Shown piece after piece: positions 1 through 8,351 of a stretch of 64,000 bases of DNA (position 1 is its first letter; the number at the start of each line of letters is the position of its first letter). The position numbers were made by a program, and so were the translations under genes. The DNA comes from Synergistaceae bacterium. GTDB taxonomy: Bacteria; Synergistota; Synergistia; Synergistales; Aminobacteriaceae. The stretch spans positions 1-64,000 of the forward strand of contig JAISLU010000084.1 in the NCBI GenBank assembly GCA_031277095.1, written 5' to 3'. The notes under the pieces were generated by a model. It made no database searches and had not been told where the DNA came from. It was given only the letters and a program-made list of their open reading frames with translations.

Positions 1-117
1 CTGAGTCGCAAGGCATTTCGTGATCGCCGCCGTCAGCGTCGTTTTGCCGTGGTCGATATGTCCGATCGTGCCGATGTTCAAATGCGGCTTGTTACGATCA
101 AATTTTTCCTTTGCCAT
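1..117 (-). CDS. tuf: Elongation factor Tu, N-terminal part (cut by window edge)
   Basis: The first 39 codons of EF-Tu, the GTPase that brings aminoacyl-tRNA to the ribosome, are visible; the rest lies beyond the left edge. The peptide begins [16 protein letters not shown] and contains the G1 loop GHIDHGKT, which is diagnostic. The ATG at 117-115 follows a GGAGGG-type ribosome binding site. It is the last visible gene of the str operon, 80 nt downstream of fusA. Identity is essentially certain for this part. Confidence 0.95.
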   Translation of the reverse strand, partial: MAKEKFDRNKPHLNIGTIGHIDHGKTTLTAAITKCLATQ

Positions 118-197
118 AACTGAAATTCCCTCCTGTAAATTTTAGAGTCCGCAACGAACTCTTTTAGGATCTTATTAGATTTTCTTCTTATTACAGA

Positions 198-2255
198 TTA
201 TCTTTTTAAAACTTTTTCCGCCACGTCGGCGGGCGTCGGCTCGTAATGGTCGAACTGCATGGTGTAGTTCGCTCTGCCCGACGTTTTGCTCCGCAGGTCT
301 GTGGCGTAACCGAACATGCTCGCCAAGGGCACATGAGACCTGACGATGCGGGCGTTGGCCCTCATATCCATACCCTCGATGCGCCCTCTTCGGGAGGACA
401 GGTCGCCGATGACGTCCCCTACGTAATCTTCGGGGGTTACCACCTCCACGGACATGATGGGCTCCATCAAAATAGGGGCGGCTTTTTTCATCGCCTCTTT
501 GAAGCCCATGGACGCCGCGATTTTAAAGGCCATTTCCGAGCTGTCCACCTCGTGGTAGCTTCCGTCCACCAGGGAGACCTTGATCCCGATGACGGGGTAC
601 CCGCCCAGAACGCCGCTCTGAACGGCCTCCTCCACTCCTTTTTGCACCGCAGCGATGTATTCTTTGGGAACGACACCCCCTACGATCTTGTCCTCGAACT
701 CATAGCCGCTGCCCCCCGTTAAAGGCTCTATGTCGAAGACCACGTGGCCGTACTGCCCTCGGCCGCCCGATTGCCGGATGTACTTGCCCTCGCCGGAGGA
801 GGATTTTTGAATGGCCTCCCGGTAGGCGACCTGTGGGCGCCCCACCTTGACGTCAACCCCAAATTCTCTTTTCAGGCGATCGACGATGATCTCCAGGTGC
901 AGCTCCCCCATGCCCGAAATGATGGTCTGGCCGCTCTCCTCGTCGGTGCGGACGCGAAAAGTGGGGTCCTCGTCGGCCAGGGCGACCAGCCCCTTGGAGA
1001 GCTTCATCTTGTCCCCCTGAGTGGCGGGCTCCACGGAGAGGGAAATTACCGACTCCGGAAATTCCAGGCTTTCCAGGACAATAGGGTCTTTCTCCAGGCA
1101 AAGGGTGTCCCCGGTTTTCGTGTTCTTGAGGCTGGGAACCGCCACGATCATCCCCGCCTCCATGAAGTCGATGTCCTCCCGCTTGTTGGAGTGCATCCGC
1201 ATGATACGCCCGATGCGCTCCCTTTGGCCGGAGCTGGCGTTGAAAATGGTGCTGCCTTTCTCCAAAGTTCCCGAATAGACCCGCAGGAAAATCAGCTTGC
1301 CCAGAAACGAGTCAACCGCCACCTTGAACGCCAAGGCCGTGAAAGGCTCCTTGGGGTCTCCGTGGCGCTCCACCACACTGTCCGGGGCGTCGGGGCGGAC
1401 CCCCTTCGTGGAAGGCAGCTCCACGGGGGAGGGCAAGTAGTCCACCACGGCGTCCAGCAGAAGCTCCACGCCCTTGTTTTTGAAGGCGGACCCGCAGAGA
1501 ACCGGCACGGCCTTCAGCGCGACGGTGGCGTCCCTGAGGACTTTACGGACAAGGTCGCTTCCCACTTCTTTGCCTTCCAGGTACAAGGTCATGATATCGT
1601 CGCTGAAGTCCGAAATAGCCTCGATAATGGCGTCCCGTCCCGCCTTGGCCGCGTCCACCATTTTGGCGGGTATGGGCCCCACGACGGGGGGATGTCCCAA
1701 CTCCCCGCTGAACATCACGGCCTTCTGGTCGATCAGGTTCACCACCCCGGAAAAATCTTCCTCCGCGCCGATGGGTATTTGAATGGGGATGGCGTTGGCG
1801 CCCAAACGATCCTTCAGCGCGGTCACGACGGCGTCGAAATCTGCCCCGATACGATCCATTTTGTTGACGAAGGCGACCCGGGGAACGTGATACTTGTCCG
1901 CCTGACGCCAGACCGTTTCCGATTGAGGCTCGACCCCTCCCACCGCGCAAAAAACCGAAACGGCTCCGTCCAACACCCGCAGAGACCGTTCCACCTCCAC
2001 AGTAAAGTCCACGTGGCCGGGCGTATCAATCAAGTTGATAGTATGGTCTCTCCAGACGCAGGTCGTGGCCGCTGAGGTGATGGTAATACCCCGCTCCCGC
2101 TCCTGCTCCATCCAGTCCATGGTGGCCGCGCCCTCGTGAACTTCCCCGATTTTATAATTGCGTCCCGTATAATAAAGAATCCGCTCGCTGGTCGTCGTCT
2201 TGCCGGCGTCGATGTGGGCCGCGATTCCTATATTTCTCAATTTCGTGATATCCAA
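198..2255 (-). CDS. fusA: Elongation factor G
   Basis: EF-G, the GTPase that drives ribosomal translocation. The 685-residue length is usual for the family. The GTPase motifs are intact: AHIDAGKT at 13-20, RGIT at 55-58, DTPGH at 77-81 and NKMD at 131-134. The C-terminal domains end with the expected [17 protein letters not shown] region. The start is a TTG codon (2255-2253) preceded by AGGTG about ten bases upstream; no ATG fits better, because the conserved [11 protein letters not shown] start is reached directly. It lies between rpsG and tuf in the str operon, all transcribed leftward. Confidence 0.97.
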   Translation of the reverse strand: MDITKLRNIGIAAHIDAGKTTTSERILYYTGRNYKIGEVHEGAATMDWMEQERERGITITSAATTCVWRDHTINLIDTPGHVDFTVEVERSLRVLDGAVSVFCAVGGVEPQSETVWRQADKYHVPRVAFVNKMDRIGADFDAVVTALKDRLGANAIPIQIPIGAEEDFSGVVNLIDQKAVMFSGELGHPPVVGPIPAKMVDAAKAGRDAIIEAISDFSDDIMTLYLEGKEVGSDLVRKVLRDATVALKAVPVLCGSAFKNKGVELLLDAVVDYLPSPVELPSTKGVRPDAPDSVVERHGDPKEPFTALAFKVAVDSFLGKLIFLRVYSGTLEKGSTIFNASSGQRERIGRIMRMHSNKREDIDFMEAGMIVAVPSLKNTKTGDTLCLEKDPIVLESLEFPESVISLSVEPATQGDKMKLSKGLVALADEDPTFRVRTDEESGQTIISGMGELHLEIIVDRLKREFGVDVKVGRPQVAYREAIQKSSSGEGKYIRQSGGRGQYGHVVFDIEPLTGGSGYEFEDKIVGGVVPKEYIAAVQKGVEEAVQSGVLGGYPVIGIKVSLVDGSYHEVDSSEMAFKIAASMGFKEAMKKAAPILMEPIMSVEVVTPEDYVGDVIGDLSSRRGRIEGMDMRANARIVRSHVPLASMFGYATDLRSKTSGRANYTMQFDHYEPTPADVAEKVLKR

Positions 2256-2352
2256 AAAAACAGCACCTGCCCGCTACAAAAAGTCAGTACATAAACCCGT
2301 ACATTAAAAAACACCCCAAATCAGGAGGGATGTCTGTCGTTACTTCAGTGAA

Positions 2353-2823
2353 TTACCAGCGATAATGCGCGAATGCTCTGTTGGCTTCCGCCATTTTATG
2401 CGTATCTTCGCGCTTTTTGATGGAGCTGCCCTCGTTCTTGTAGGCGTCCATCAGCTCCCGCATCAAACGCTCGGACATGGGCATACCTTTTTTGGCGCGA
2501 GCGTAAGATAAAATCCATCGGATGGAAAGAAGCTGCCCCCTTTCGGGCGTGACTTCCACCGGCACCTGGTACGTTGCGCCGCCTACACGGCGGGGCCGAA
2601 CTTCAATCTGAGGCGCGACGTTGCTCATCGCTTTCTCGAAAACATCGAAAGGCTGGGTATCCAGCTTCTCCGCGGCATGGTCCAAAGCGTCGTACAAAAT
2701 CCTCTCGGCGATACTCTTCTTGCCGCCCTTCATCAGGCTGGCAATGAACTTCGCAACCGCAGGATTTCCGAAACGCGTATCCGGCACGACTTCCCGTTTT
2801 CTTACATGACCTTTACGAGGCAT
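2353..2823 (-). CDS. rpsG: 30S ribosomal protein S7
   Basis: Ribosomal protein S7, a primary 16S rRNA binder that organises the head of the small subunit and, in many bacteria, represses the str operon. The protein has 156 residues, the standard length, with the typical start MPRKGHVRKREVVPD and the RPRRVGGATYQVPVEV loop. The ATG at 2823 follows a GAGGGG ribosome binding site. It sits 32 nt after rpsL and 97 nt before fusA in one leftward operon. Confidence 0.97.
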   Translation of the reverse strand: MPRKGHVRKREVVPDTRFGNPAVAKFIASLMKGGKKSIAERILYDALDHAAEKLDTQPFDVFEKAMSNVAPQIEVRPRRVGGATYQVPVEVTPERGQLLSIRWILSYARAKKGMPMSERLMRELMDAYKNEGSSIKKREDTHKMAEANRAFAHYRW

Positions 2824-2855
2824 CCTAAATCCCCTCTCTAGACTGCTCTTCCGAA

Positions 2856-3233
2856 CTAACTCTTTTTCGGTTTCCGCGCGCCGTACTTCGAGCGGCTGCG
2901 TTTTCTATTTTCCACTCCGCCGCAGTCCAAGGTGCCGCGCACGATATGGTAACGCACACCGGGAAGATCCTTCACGCGTCCTCCGCGAACGAGGACCACA
3001 GAGTGTTCCTGCAAGTTGTGTCCAATCCCCGGGATGTAGGATGTGATCTCGATTCCGTTGGTCAAGCGTACGCGGGCCACCTTTCTCAAAGCCGAGTTCG
3101 GCTTTTTGGGGGTGACGGTATACACCCTCGTACATACTCCACGTCTGGCGGGATTGCCCTGCAACGCCGGAGAGTCGCTTTTGGCGCGCTTTTCCGAACG
3201 CCCATGACGGACAAGCTGGTTGATTGTCGGCAC
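2856..3233 (-). CDS. rpsL: 30S ribosomal protein S12
   Basis: Ribosomal protein S12 of the decoding centre. The 125-residue protein has the conserved [17 protein letters not shown] and [11 protein letters not shown] segments that carry the streptomycin-contact lysines. Residue K of TPKKPNS is wild type, so no classical streptomycin-resistance change is visible there. The start is GTG (3233-3231) with a strong GGAGGAG ribosome binding site seven bases upstream. It lies 142 nt after the L7Ae-like gene; that spacer is very AT-rich and could hold a second promoter, but no convincing one was found. Confidence 0.97.
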   Translation of the reverse strand: MPTINQLVRHGRSEKRAKSDSPALQGNPARRGVCTRVYTVTPKKPNSALRKVARVRLTNGIEITSYIPGIGHNLQEHSVVLVRGGRVKDLPGVRYHIVRGTLDCGGVENRKRSRSKYGARKPKKS

Positions 3234-3375
3234 AGAATCTCCTCCTTCTAAAATTTGTCTAAATGTCGATATAGTGAATTAAGATAAAAAGCCTAAAGTT
3301 AAAATAGCTAAAAACAAGTCAATTGCTCTATTTAGCACGTGTAAATTTAACATTTTTTAAGTTAAACGACTATAT

Positions 3376-3645
3376 CTATATGCCGGTACTCGGCATTGTA
3401 TGTTTCAACAAGCCCACCACGGCAGCCGGTCTGTCTATCGCGCAGGCACGGCCCAGTTTCAATTTCGAATCGACTTCCTCCACCTCGACACGAAGCTCGG
3501 CCGCAGCCGCAAGAAAACCCGCAATAATTTTCGCGTCACTATCCGTCGCTACAAAAATCTTTCGCAAAAGGTTTTTGTTCAACGCACGGCGGACTTCTCG
3601 TTCTCCCACGACCCTTTCCGGAACGGCAAGCTCGTTTAAAGGCAC
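3376..3645 (-). CDS. L7Ae/L30e-family ribosomal-type protein (YbxF-like)
   Basis: An 89-residue protein of the L7Ae/L30e/S12e/Gadd45 fold, whose members bind kink-turns in RNA. A homologous gene sits just upstream of rpsL in many Firmicutes (ybxF, rplGB). Seen here: a compact alpha/beta pattern with LRKIFVATDSDAKII followed by a hydrophobic AAVVGLLKHT end. The GTG start (3645) has a GGGGG ribosome binding site eight bases upstream. It is the first gene after the promoter at 3679-3708, so it heads the str operon. Usually rpoC precedes this gene; here rsmG does. Exact RNA target unknown. Confidence 0.8.
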   Translation of the reverse strand: MPLNELAVPERVVGEREVRRALNKNLLRKIFVATDSDAKIIAGFLAAAAELRVEVEEVDSKLKLGRACAIDRPAAVVGLLKHTMPSTGI

Positions 3646-3678
3646 AAAAATACCCCCTGTCCCAAAGACACAAGGGTA

Positions 3679-3708
3679 ATAATATCAAAAGAAATCTCTC
3701 TCTGTCAA
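3679..3708 (-). promoter_or_regulatory. Sigma-70-type promoter of the str operon
   Basis: Reading leftward, TTGACA (3708-3703) is followed after 18 nt by TATTAT (3684-3679), about 34 nt before the GTG of the L7Ae-like gene. A second TTGACA lies just upstream at 3720-3715. Phased A-tracts (3731-3760) precede it. This is a near-consensus housekeeping promoter. Confidence 0.75.
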
Positions 3709-3730
3709 GCAAAATGTCAAGCAAGAGGTG

Positions 3731-3760
3731 TAGATATTTTTAGATATTTTTAGATATTTT
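3731..3760. repeat. Three perfect 10-bp A/T-tract repeats upstream of the str promoter
   Basis: The decamer TAGATATTTT occurs three times head to tail with no mismatch. A 10-bp period matches one helical turn, so the T-tracts lie on one face of the helix and should bend the DNA. On the transcribed strand they are A-tracts just upstream of the -35 box, the position of an UP element. Confidence 0.9.
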
Positions 3761-3858
3761 TAATACCTATCTGCACGGACATTGAAATTTTCCAGCGTCG
3801 AGGGTATTTCTAGTATGAACGCTTACAAAATGCACGTTTGTTCTGGGTCTTTTATCCC

Positions 3859-4602
3859 CTATCCTTTCCACCAGTGTTTCGACAGAGCCAACCCCGGTCT
3901 TCGCGGATAACACGAAGGGCAGGGAAGGGTTTTTTCCCATAGGACGAAAAAATAGTTTCTGTCCCTGGGGCCGTAGGGCAGGAGCTGCGGCGGGCTCAAC
4001 CCCAGCTCCTGCCATTTGCTTTCCCGCTTATTTCCACCTTTGCTTTCTTCTTTGCTTTCTTCCTTGCTTTCCACTTCGGCCAATTCTTCGGCGCCCCTGG
4101 GGCCCTTGAACGCCAACAAACACCCTCCCCTTGGGACCAGGGGAGAGAGGTATTCGGCTAAAACGCCCACATGGGCCACCGCCCGTGCCGAGGCCAGGGC
4201 ATAACGTTCCCGGGCGGAAAGAGCGTGTTCTTCGCACCGCTCCCACACCACGGAAACGTTTTCGAGGTTCAGCGCGGCAGCCATCTCCAAGAGGGCGCGG
4301 CATTTTTTCCGCGAACTGTCCAAAAGGGTCACAGCCAGATCGGGGCGGCAGATCGCCCAGACTAGACCCGGCAGTCCTCCTCCGCTGCCCACATCGACAA
4401 TCCTGCCCGTCTCGGGCAAGAGAGGCACGGAGTGAAGGGAGTCCTTCACGTGAAGGTCGTAGAGTTCCTTCGCCTCTCGGGATCCCGTAAGGCGCGCCGC
4501 GGAGTACGAAGCCAGAAGCTCCGCATAACGCCTGAGCGGGTCTTCCCATGACAGCTCCAGATCCGTTACGTCGTTTGTCCTACCGAGGTCTTTTCTTTGC
4601 AT
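3859..4602 (-). CDS. rsmG: 16S rRNA (guanine-527-N7) methyltransferase RsmG, with a repeat insertion
   Basis: RsmG methylates G527 of 16S rRNA using S-adenosylmethionine. The SAM-binding motif VDVGSGGGLPGL spans residues 69-80, followed by LDSSRKKCRALLE and the RAVAHV segment typical of the family. The protein has 247 residues, longer than most. The excess is a Lys/Glu/Ser repeat at residues 177-196 (units like ESKE) placed in the loop before the last strands, plus a basic tail. The repeat is encoded by about 12-nt units. The start has no clear ribosome binding site. The gene lies between a Liv-type binding protein gene and the str operon. Confidence 0.9.
   Translation of the reverse strand: MQRKDLGRTNDVTDLELSWEDPLRRYAELLASYSAARLTGSREAKELYDLHVKDSLHSVPLLPETGRIVDVGSGGGLPGLVWAICRPDLAVTLLDSSRKKCRALLEMAAALNLENVSVVWERCEEHALSARERYALASARAVAHVGVLAEYLSPLVPRGGCLLAFKGPRGAEELAEVESKEESKEESKGGNKRESKWQELGLSPPQLLPYGPRDRNYFFVLWEKTLPCPSCYPRRPGLALSKHWWKG
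4015..4074 (-). repeat. Degenerate 12-nt tandem repeat inside rsmG
   Basis: Units close to GAAAGCAAAGAA repeat through codons 177-196 of rsmG, keeping the frame. They encode a charged ESKEESKEESK-like segment. Confidence 0.8.
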
Positions 4603-4649
4603 ATCAAAAATTGCACATTAAAAAAATATTAAAAGCTGAACGGGCCGGT

Positions 4650-5909
4650 TCAGCTTTCGGGCGACCAGGTTTCCAGGAAGACAGCCCGGTCTTTCAGCCC
4701 TTTGAGGATAACACCGGGTTTGTTGAGGGGGTTGTGGGTTTCCTTGTCCACCGTCCATTTGAAGTGCGTCACCTGAAGGTCTTTCGTATTCTCGATGGCG
4801 TCGCGGATAGCCGTCGGGTCGTCGCTTCCCGCCGTCGTAATGGCGTGGGCGAACATTTGTATGATGTCGTACCCGAAGGCCATATTCATGGGCTCCGTGG
4901 CTTTTTTGCCGTACTCCTTTTCAAAAGCCGCCATGAGGCCCGCTATGGAGGGCTCTTCGCCGGAGAGGCCGTAGACCCAGAACGTTCCCTCCATGGCTCC
5001 GCCGGCTATTTCGAACATGTTGGGGCTGTACCCGGTACCCCCCATGAAGTAGGGAGTCCAGCCCATCTCGGCGGCCTGTTTGATCACCAGGGCCATCTCC
5101 TTATAGAGCATGGTCAGCCCCACCGCGTCCGCTCCCCAGGCCCTGGCCTCCGTCAACTGCGCGCGGAAATCCACGTCGCCGCCCCGGTAACCCCAGAATT
5201 TGTTCTCCACCCCCAGCTTATCCGCTTGTTTTTTCTCGTACTCCGCCAGACCCTCGGAGTAGGCGTCGCCCACGTCGCCGATGATCGCAATTTTCTTCGC
5301 GCCGCATTTGCGGACCAGATAGTCGGCGATGACAGTTCCCTGGTAGGTGTCGGTGTAGTTGATGCGGAAGGTGTAGGGCCGGACTTTGCCCGTATCCGCG
5401 TCCACCGTGACGGCGGGGTTCGTGGCCGTGCTGGCGATGTTGGGGACCTTCGCCTTGTCGATGACGGGCGCGATGGCGAGCTGAACGCCGCTGTAATTGC
5501 AGCCGCCGATGCCCACCACTTTGTCGTGATCGATCATTCTGCGCACGGCGATGACAGCGTCCTCCGGTTTCCCCTTGATGTCGTAGCAAATCAGCTCCAC
5601 CGGACGCCCGAGAAGCCCGCCTTTCTCGTTGATCTCCTTGACCGCCAGCATGGCAGCATCGCGCTCGTGCTGACCCCACGTGGAGCCCTCGCCCGTCAGA
5701 GTAGCGATGTAACCGATCTTGATCGGCTCCCCGGAAGGCGCCGCGAAGGCCCCTCCACACGTTCCGAACAAAACAGCCGCCAGCAGCAGTCCTTTCATGC
5801 ACGTTTTCATAAATTTCCCTGTGAATTTTCCCGTGCATTTCCCCATAAATTCCTCTGTGAAGCTCCTCGTAAATCTCTTCATATCCTTCGACATCCTCTC
5901 TTTCGACAT
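4650..5909 (-). CDS. LivJ/LivK-type ABC transporter substrate-binding protein
   Basis: A periplasmic binding protein of the branched-chain amino-acid/amide family (PBP type 1). After the signal peptide the mature chain starts near IKIGYIATLTGEGSTWGQ and keeps family motifs such as AMLAVKEINEKGG. The first 40 residues are unusual: MSK, MGK, TGK and FMK units arising from a 12-nt repeat that also duplicates the ribosome binding site and start codon. The real signal peptide is probably MKTCMKGLLLAAVLFGTCGGAFA, so translation may begin at one of several ATGs between 5909 and 5796. No permease is adjacent. A strong promoter lies at 5956-5983. Confidence 0.88.
   Translation of the reverse strand: MSKERMSKDMKRFTRSFTEEFMGKCTGKFTGKFMKTCMKGLLLAAVLFGTCGGAFAAPSGEPIKIGYIATLTGEGSTWGQHERDAAMLAVKEINEKGGLLGRPVELICYDIKGKPEDAVIAVRRMIDHDKVVGIGGCNYSGVQLAIAPVIDKAKVPNIASTATNPAVTVDADTGKVRPYTFRINYTDTYQGTVIADYLVRKCGAKKIAIIGDVGDAYSEGLAEYEKKQADKLGVENKFWGYRGGDVDFRAQLTEARAWGADAVGLTMLYKEMALVIKQAAEMGWTPYFMGGTGYSPNMFEIAGGAMEGTFWVYGLSGEEPSIAGLMAAFEKEYGKKATEPMNMAFGYDIIQMFAHAITTAGSDDPTAIRDAIENTKDLQVTHFKWTVDKETHNPLNKPGVILKGLKDRAVFLETWSPES
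5790..5909 (-). repeat. Degenerate 12-nt repeat covering the start region of the binding-protein gene
   Basis: Related units (GGGAAATTTATG, CACGGGAAAATT and earlier AGAGGATGTCGA pairs) run from the first ATG to the signal peptide. They create several ATG codons each with a purine-rich stretch upstream. Confidence 0.75.
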
Positions 5910-5955
5910 CCTCTCTCTCCCTTTCTTCCCGATCTGTAAAATGTTTCGTTTCAGA

Positions 5956-5983
5956 ATTATACTTTTATTTTATTATATGTCAA
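5956..5983 (-). promoter_or_regulatory. Consensus sigma-70 promoter for the binding-protein gene
   Basis: Leftward, TTGACA (5983-5978) and TATAAT (5961-5956) are both perfect, separated by 16 nt. The -35 box overlaps the stop codon of the upstream helicase gene. The start codon at 5909 is about 47 nt downstream of the -10. Confidence 0.8.
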
Positions 5984-8325
5984 TTAATGAAATAAAATTT
6001 ATTCATGACTTTCATCACTTTCAGCGCCCCTTGAATGTCGAGATATTTTTTTCCGAAGGACTCAAGCAGGAGGTTTTCCGGGAGATAACAATCATATTTT
6101 TCGCGTCCTTTGAGGGCAAGCTCGAACTTTGCGGCGATGCGCTCCACTGTGGGAAGGTTTTCCAGAAAAGGCGCGTAGGCCTCCCGGAGTTCGCCAGGGG
6201 TCGTTCTTTTGAATTCCAAGGCGATGCCTCGGTCCTCCACCTCCAGCTCGGCCAGCAGACCCAAGGCGGTCAGAGTTCTGTGAACGGCGGAGCTTTCCCA
6301 GGGCAACCACAAGAGGTCGCGTTTTTGCCGCAAAAACGGCGAATCCAGAAGCCCCGCTTCTCGGGCGGCGGAGCGGGCCTCCCGAAGCATGTTTGCGGCC
6401 CCTGAGTCCAAGTACCGAGGGACGTCGTTGCCGGCCAAAACCTCGAACATCTTTCGGCGGACGCGGGAGTGGATTTCCGGCCCGGAGTCGCCGCCAAAGG
6501 GCGGGGCCTTGCCGCCTTTCGCCGGTTCCACGGTCATCTCGTTTTTTTCCAAGTCGATGAGCATAATTTTCCACCGCCGCCCCGCCAAAAGAATGAGTCC
6601 CTCGGGGATCATGTCGAGGGCCAGGAAGATGCTGCCGACTTTTCGCCCTCGATGAACCACGGAGATCTCCTGGGGCGCGGCGAAGGCGGCGTAAAAGTCC
6701 CGACGCCGGACGAGGCGCTCGCCCGCAAGCCCGAGAATGAGCGCGCCCTCCGGAGTTTGTTCGACGAGATCGTGGGTTCCGAGAGAGCGCAGGATATCCG
6801 TAAACGCGGAGTGAGAGGCGGCGACGAAAGCTCCTTGACCCACCAGAATGTCATAGAGCCGCTTTGCGGAGACGCCTCCTTTTTCGGCGATAACGCTCAG
6901 ACATTGCTGCGCCAGCGTCGAATAATGAGGCAGTCCCAGAGCGGGGGGCTCGCACCAGCGTTCGAAGAGAAGCTCCGACATGGCGACGGTCTGCAAGAGT
7001 TCCAGGTGGATTTTATCGATGACGGACGTGTGTTCCGATTCTCCCGCGGTTTTGTCTACGATGAAGAGGACCAGGGCGGATGGCTCTCCGTCCTTGCGGC
7101 CGCTGCGGCCCAGACGCTGGCGGAGGGCGCTCACGGACCAGGGCGCGCCGAACTGCCCCACGCGCTCGACGTTCCCCACGTCGATGCCGAGTTCGAGGGT
7201 ACTGGAGCAGAACGTGACGACTCCTTCTTGGGTTTTGAGGGCCTCCTCCGTGTCCTCCCGCTCGTCTTTCGAGAGGGAACCGTGGTGGACGCGATAACGA
7301 TCGGGCAATTTCTTGGCCTCCACGACCCTTTGGACCGTGTAGGCCAGGTGTTCGAGCATACGTTTGGAGTTGACGAAAACGAGAGCCGTGGAGGGAAACA
7401 GCCGTATCAAATCGGAAACGTAGTCCGATCGAGAAGGCAACGCCTCGCCACCGAGACCGGATTCATCCCCCTCCTGCCTTTCTTCTTGGGTCCAAGGCCC
7501 ATGTTCCTGTCTTTCCTCCTGGGTCCAAGGCTCACGGGCCTGTTTTTCCTCCTGGGTCCAAGGCTCACGGCCCTGTTCTTCCTCCTGGGTCCAGGGCCCG
7601 CGGCCCTGGTAGGCTTTGAGGCGATAGAGGATTTCTTTTTCGTCGGGAGCGGTCAACACCTTCACGTCGCGGGGGGCATGGGGCCGCAGCCACGCCTTGG
7701 CAATCTCCAAGTCTCCGATGGTGGCGGACAAGGCCAAAATCCGCGCGCTGTGAGTACCGCGGGGCCGGGCTTGTTCGATGCGGGACAGGAGGCTTTTCAG
7801 TTGGGCTCCCCGCTCGGTCCCCATGAAGGCGTGCAGCTCGTCGAGAACGATCCAGGAAAGGTTTTTGAACAAGGGCGCGACATGCTGAGAGTGGTTGACG
7901 AAAATGGACTCTATCGACTCGGGAGTGATGAGCAGCACGCCGCCGGGCGCGGCCAGAAATTTTTTTTTGCGCGGAGAGGCGACGTCCCCGTGCCACTTGA
8001 ACACGGGAATACCCGTCCGCCGGCACAGGTCCTCGAGACGGCCGAACTGGTCGTTGATGAGCGCCCGAAGCGGACTGACGTAAAGAACCCGCAACCCCTG
8101 CCCCGGCATCTGCAAAATTCGTGAGAGAATGGGGAGAAAAGCGGCCTCTGTCTTGCCCGACGCCGTGTCGGCCGCGACGATCAGGTCCTCCGTCCCCTGA
8201 AAAAAGGCGCGAATGGCCGCCGCCTGTATGGGCCGCAGCTCGGTCCATCGCATGTCATACAACTTCTGCTGAATGGAGGCATGAAGGAGATAAAAAGCGC
8301 TGCCGGCGGAATCGGCGTTGTCCAT
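5980..8325 (-). CDS. Lhr/BrxHI-like DEAD/DEAH-box helicase
   Basis: A 781-residue superfamily-2 helicase. Motif I is TASGKTE at 54-60, motif II DELH at 162-165, motif III SAT at 200-202, and motif VI QRLGRSGRK occurs in the second RecA domain. The layout and C-terminal extension resemble Lhr-type helicases, including BrxHI of BREX phage-defence systems; it is much shorter than full-length Lhr. An 11-residue unit (consensus REPWTQEEKQA) is repeated four times at residues 241-284 between the two RecA domains. The gene follows a BrxD-like ATPase by 26 nt and bioY before that, suggesting one leftward transcript. DNA repair or defence are both plausible; neither is proven. Confidence 0.82.
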   Translation of the reverse strand: MDNADSAGSAFYLLHASIQQKLYDMRWTELRPIQAAAIRAFFQGTEDLIVAADTASGKTEAAFLPILSRILQMPGQGLRVLYVSPLRALINDQFGRLEDLCRRTGIPVFKWHGDVASPRKKKFLAAPGGVLLITPESIESIFVNHSQHVAPLFKNLSWIVLDELHAFMGTERGAQLKSLLSRIEQARPRGTHSARILALSATIGDLEIAKAWLRPHAPRDVKVLTAPDEKEILYRLKAYQGRGPWTQEEEQGREPWTQEEKQAREPWTQEERQEHGPWTQEERQEGDESGLGGEALPSRSDYVSDLIRLFPSTALVFVNSKRMLEHLAYTVQRVVEAKKLPDRYRVHHGSLSKDEREDTEEALKTQEGVVTFCSSTLELGIDVGNVERVGQFGAPWSVSALRQRLGRSGRKDGEPSALVLFIVDKTAGESEHTSVIDKIHLELLQTVAMSELLFERWCEPPALGLPHYSTLAQQCLSVIAEKGGVSAKRLYDILVGQGAFVAASHSAFTDILRSLGTHDLVEQTPEGALILGLAGERLVRRRDFYAAFAAPQEISVVHRGRKVGSIFLALDMIPEGLILLAGRRWKIMLIDLEKNEMTVEPAKGGKAPPFGGDSGPEIHSRVRRKMFEVLAGNDVPRYLDSGAANMLREARSAAREAGLLDSPFLRQKRDLLWLPWESSAVHRTLTALGLLAELEVEDRGIALEFKRTTPGELREAYAPFLENLPTVERIAAKFELALKGREKYDCYLPENLLLESFGKKYLDIQGALKVMKVMNKFYFIN
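7474..7605 (-). repeat. Four 33-nt tandem repeats inside the helicase gene
   Basis: Four copies of a 33-nt unit encode 11-residue blocks around the core PWTQEE. Copies differ at a few bases, mostly in the first and last residues of the block. The array lies in the linker between helicase lobes. Confidence 0.92.
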
Positions 8326-8351
8326 CGTTGTGCAGCTCCTTCGGCGGAAAG

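Noticed and set aside
744-2075. 443-codon reading frame antisense to fusA
   Set aside because: It is the complement of a fully conserved EF-G gene; the peptide is Arg/His/Gly-rich with no domain pattern, as expected from GC-rich antisense frames.
6469-8124. 551-codon frame opposite the Lhr-like helicase
   Set aside because: It mirrors the helicase reading frame, including its 33-nt repeat, and has no motifs, ribosome binding site or conservation signs.
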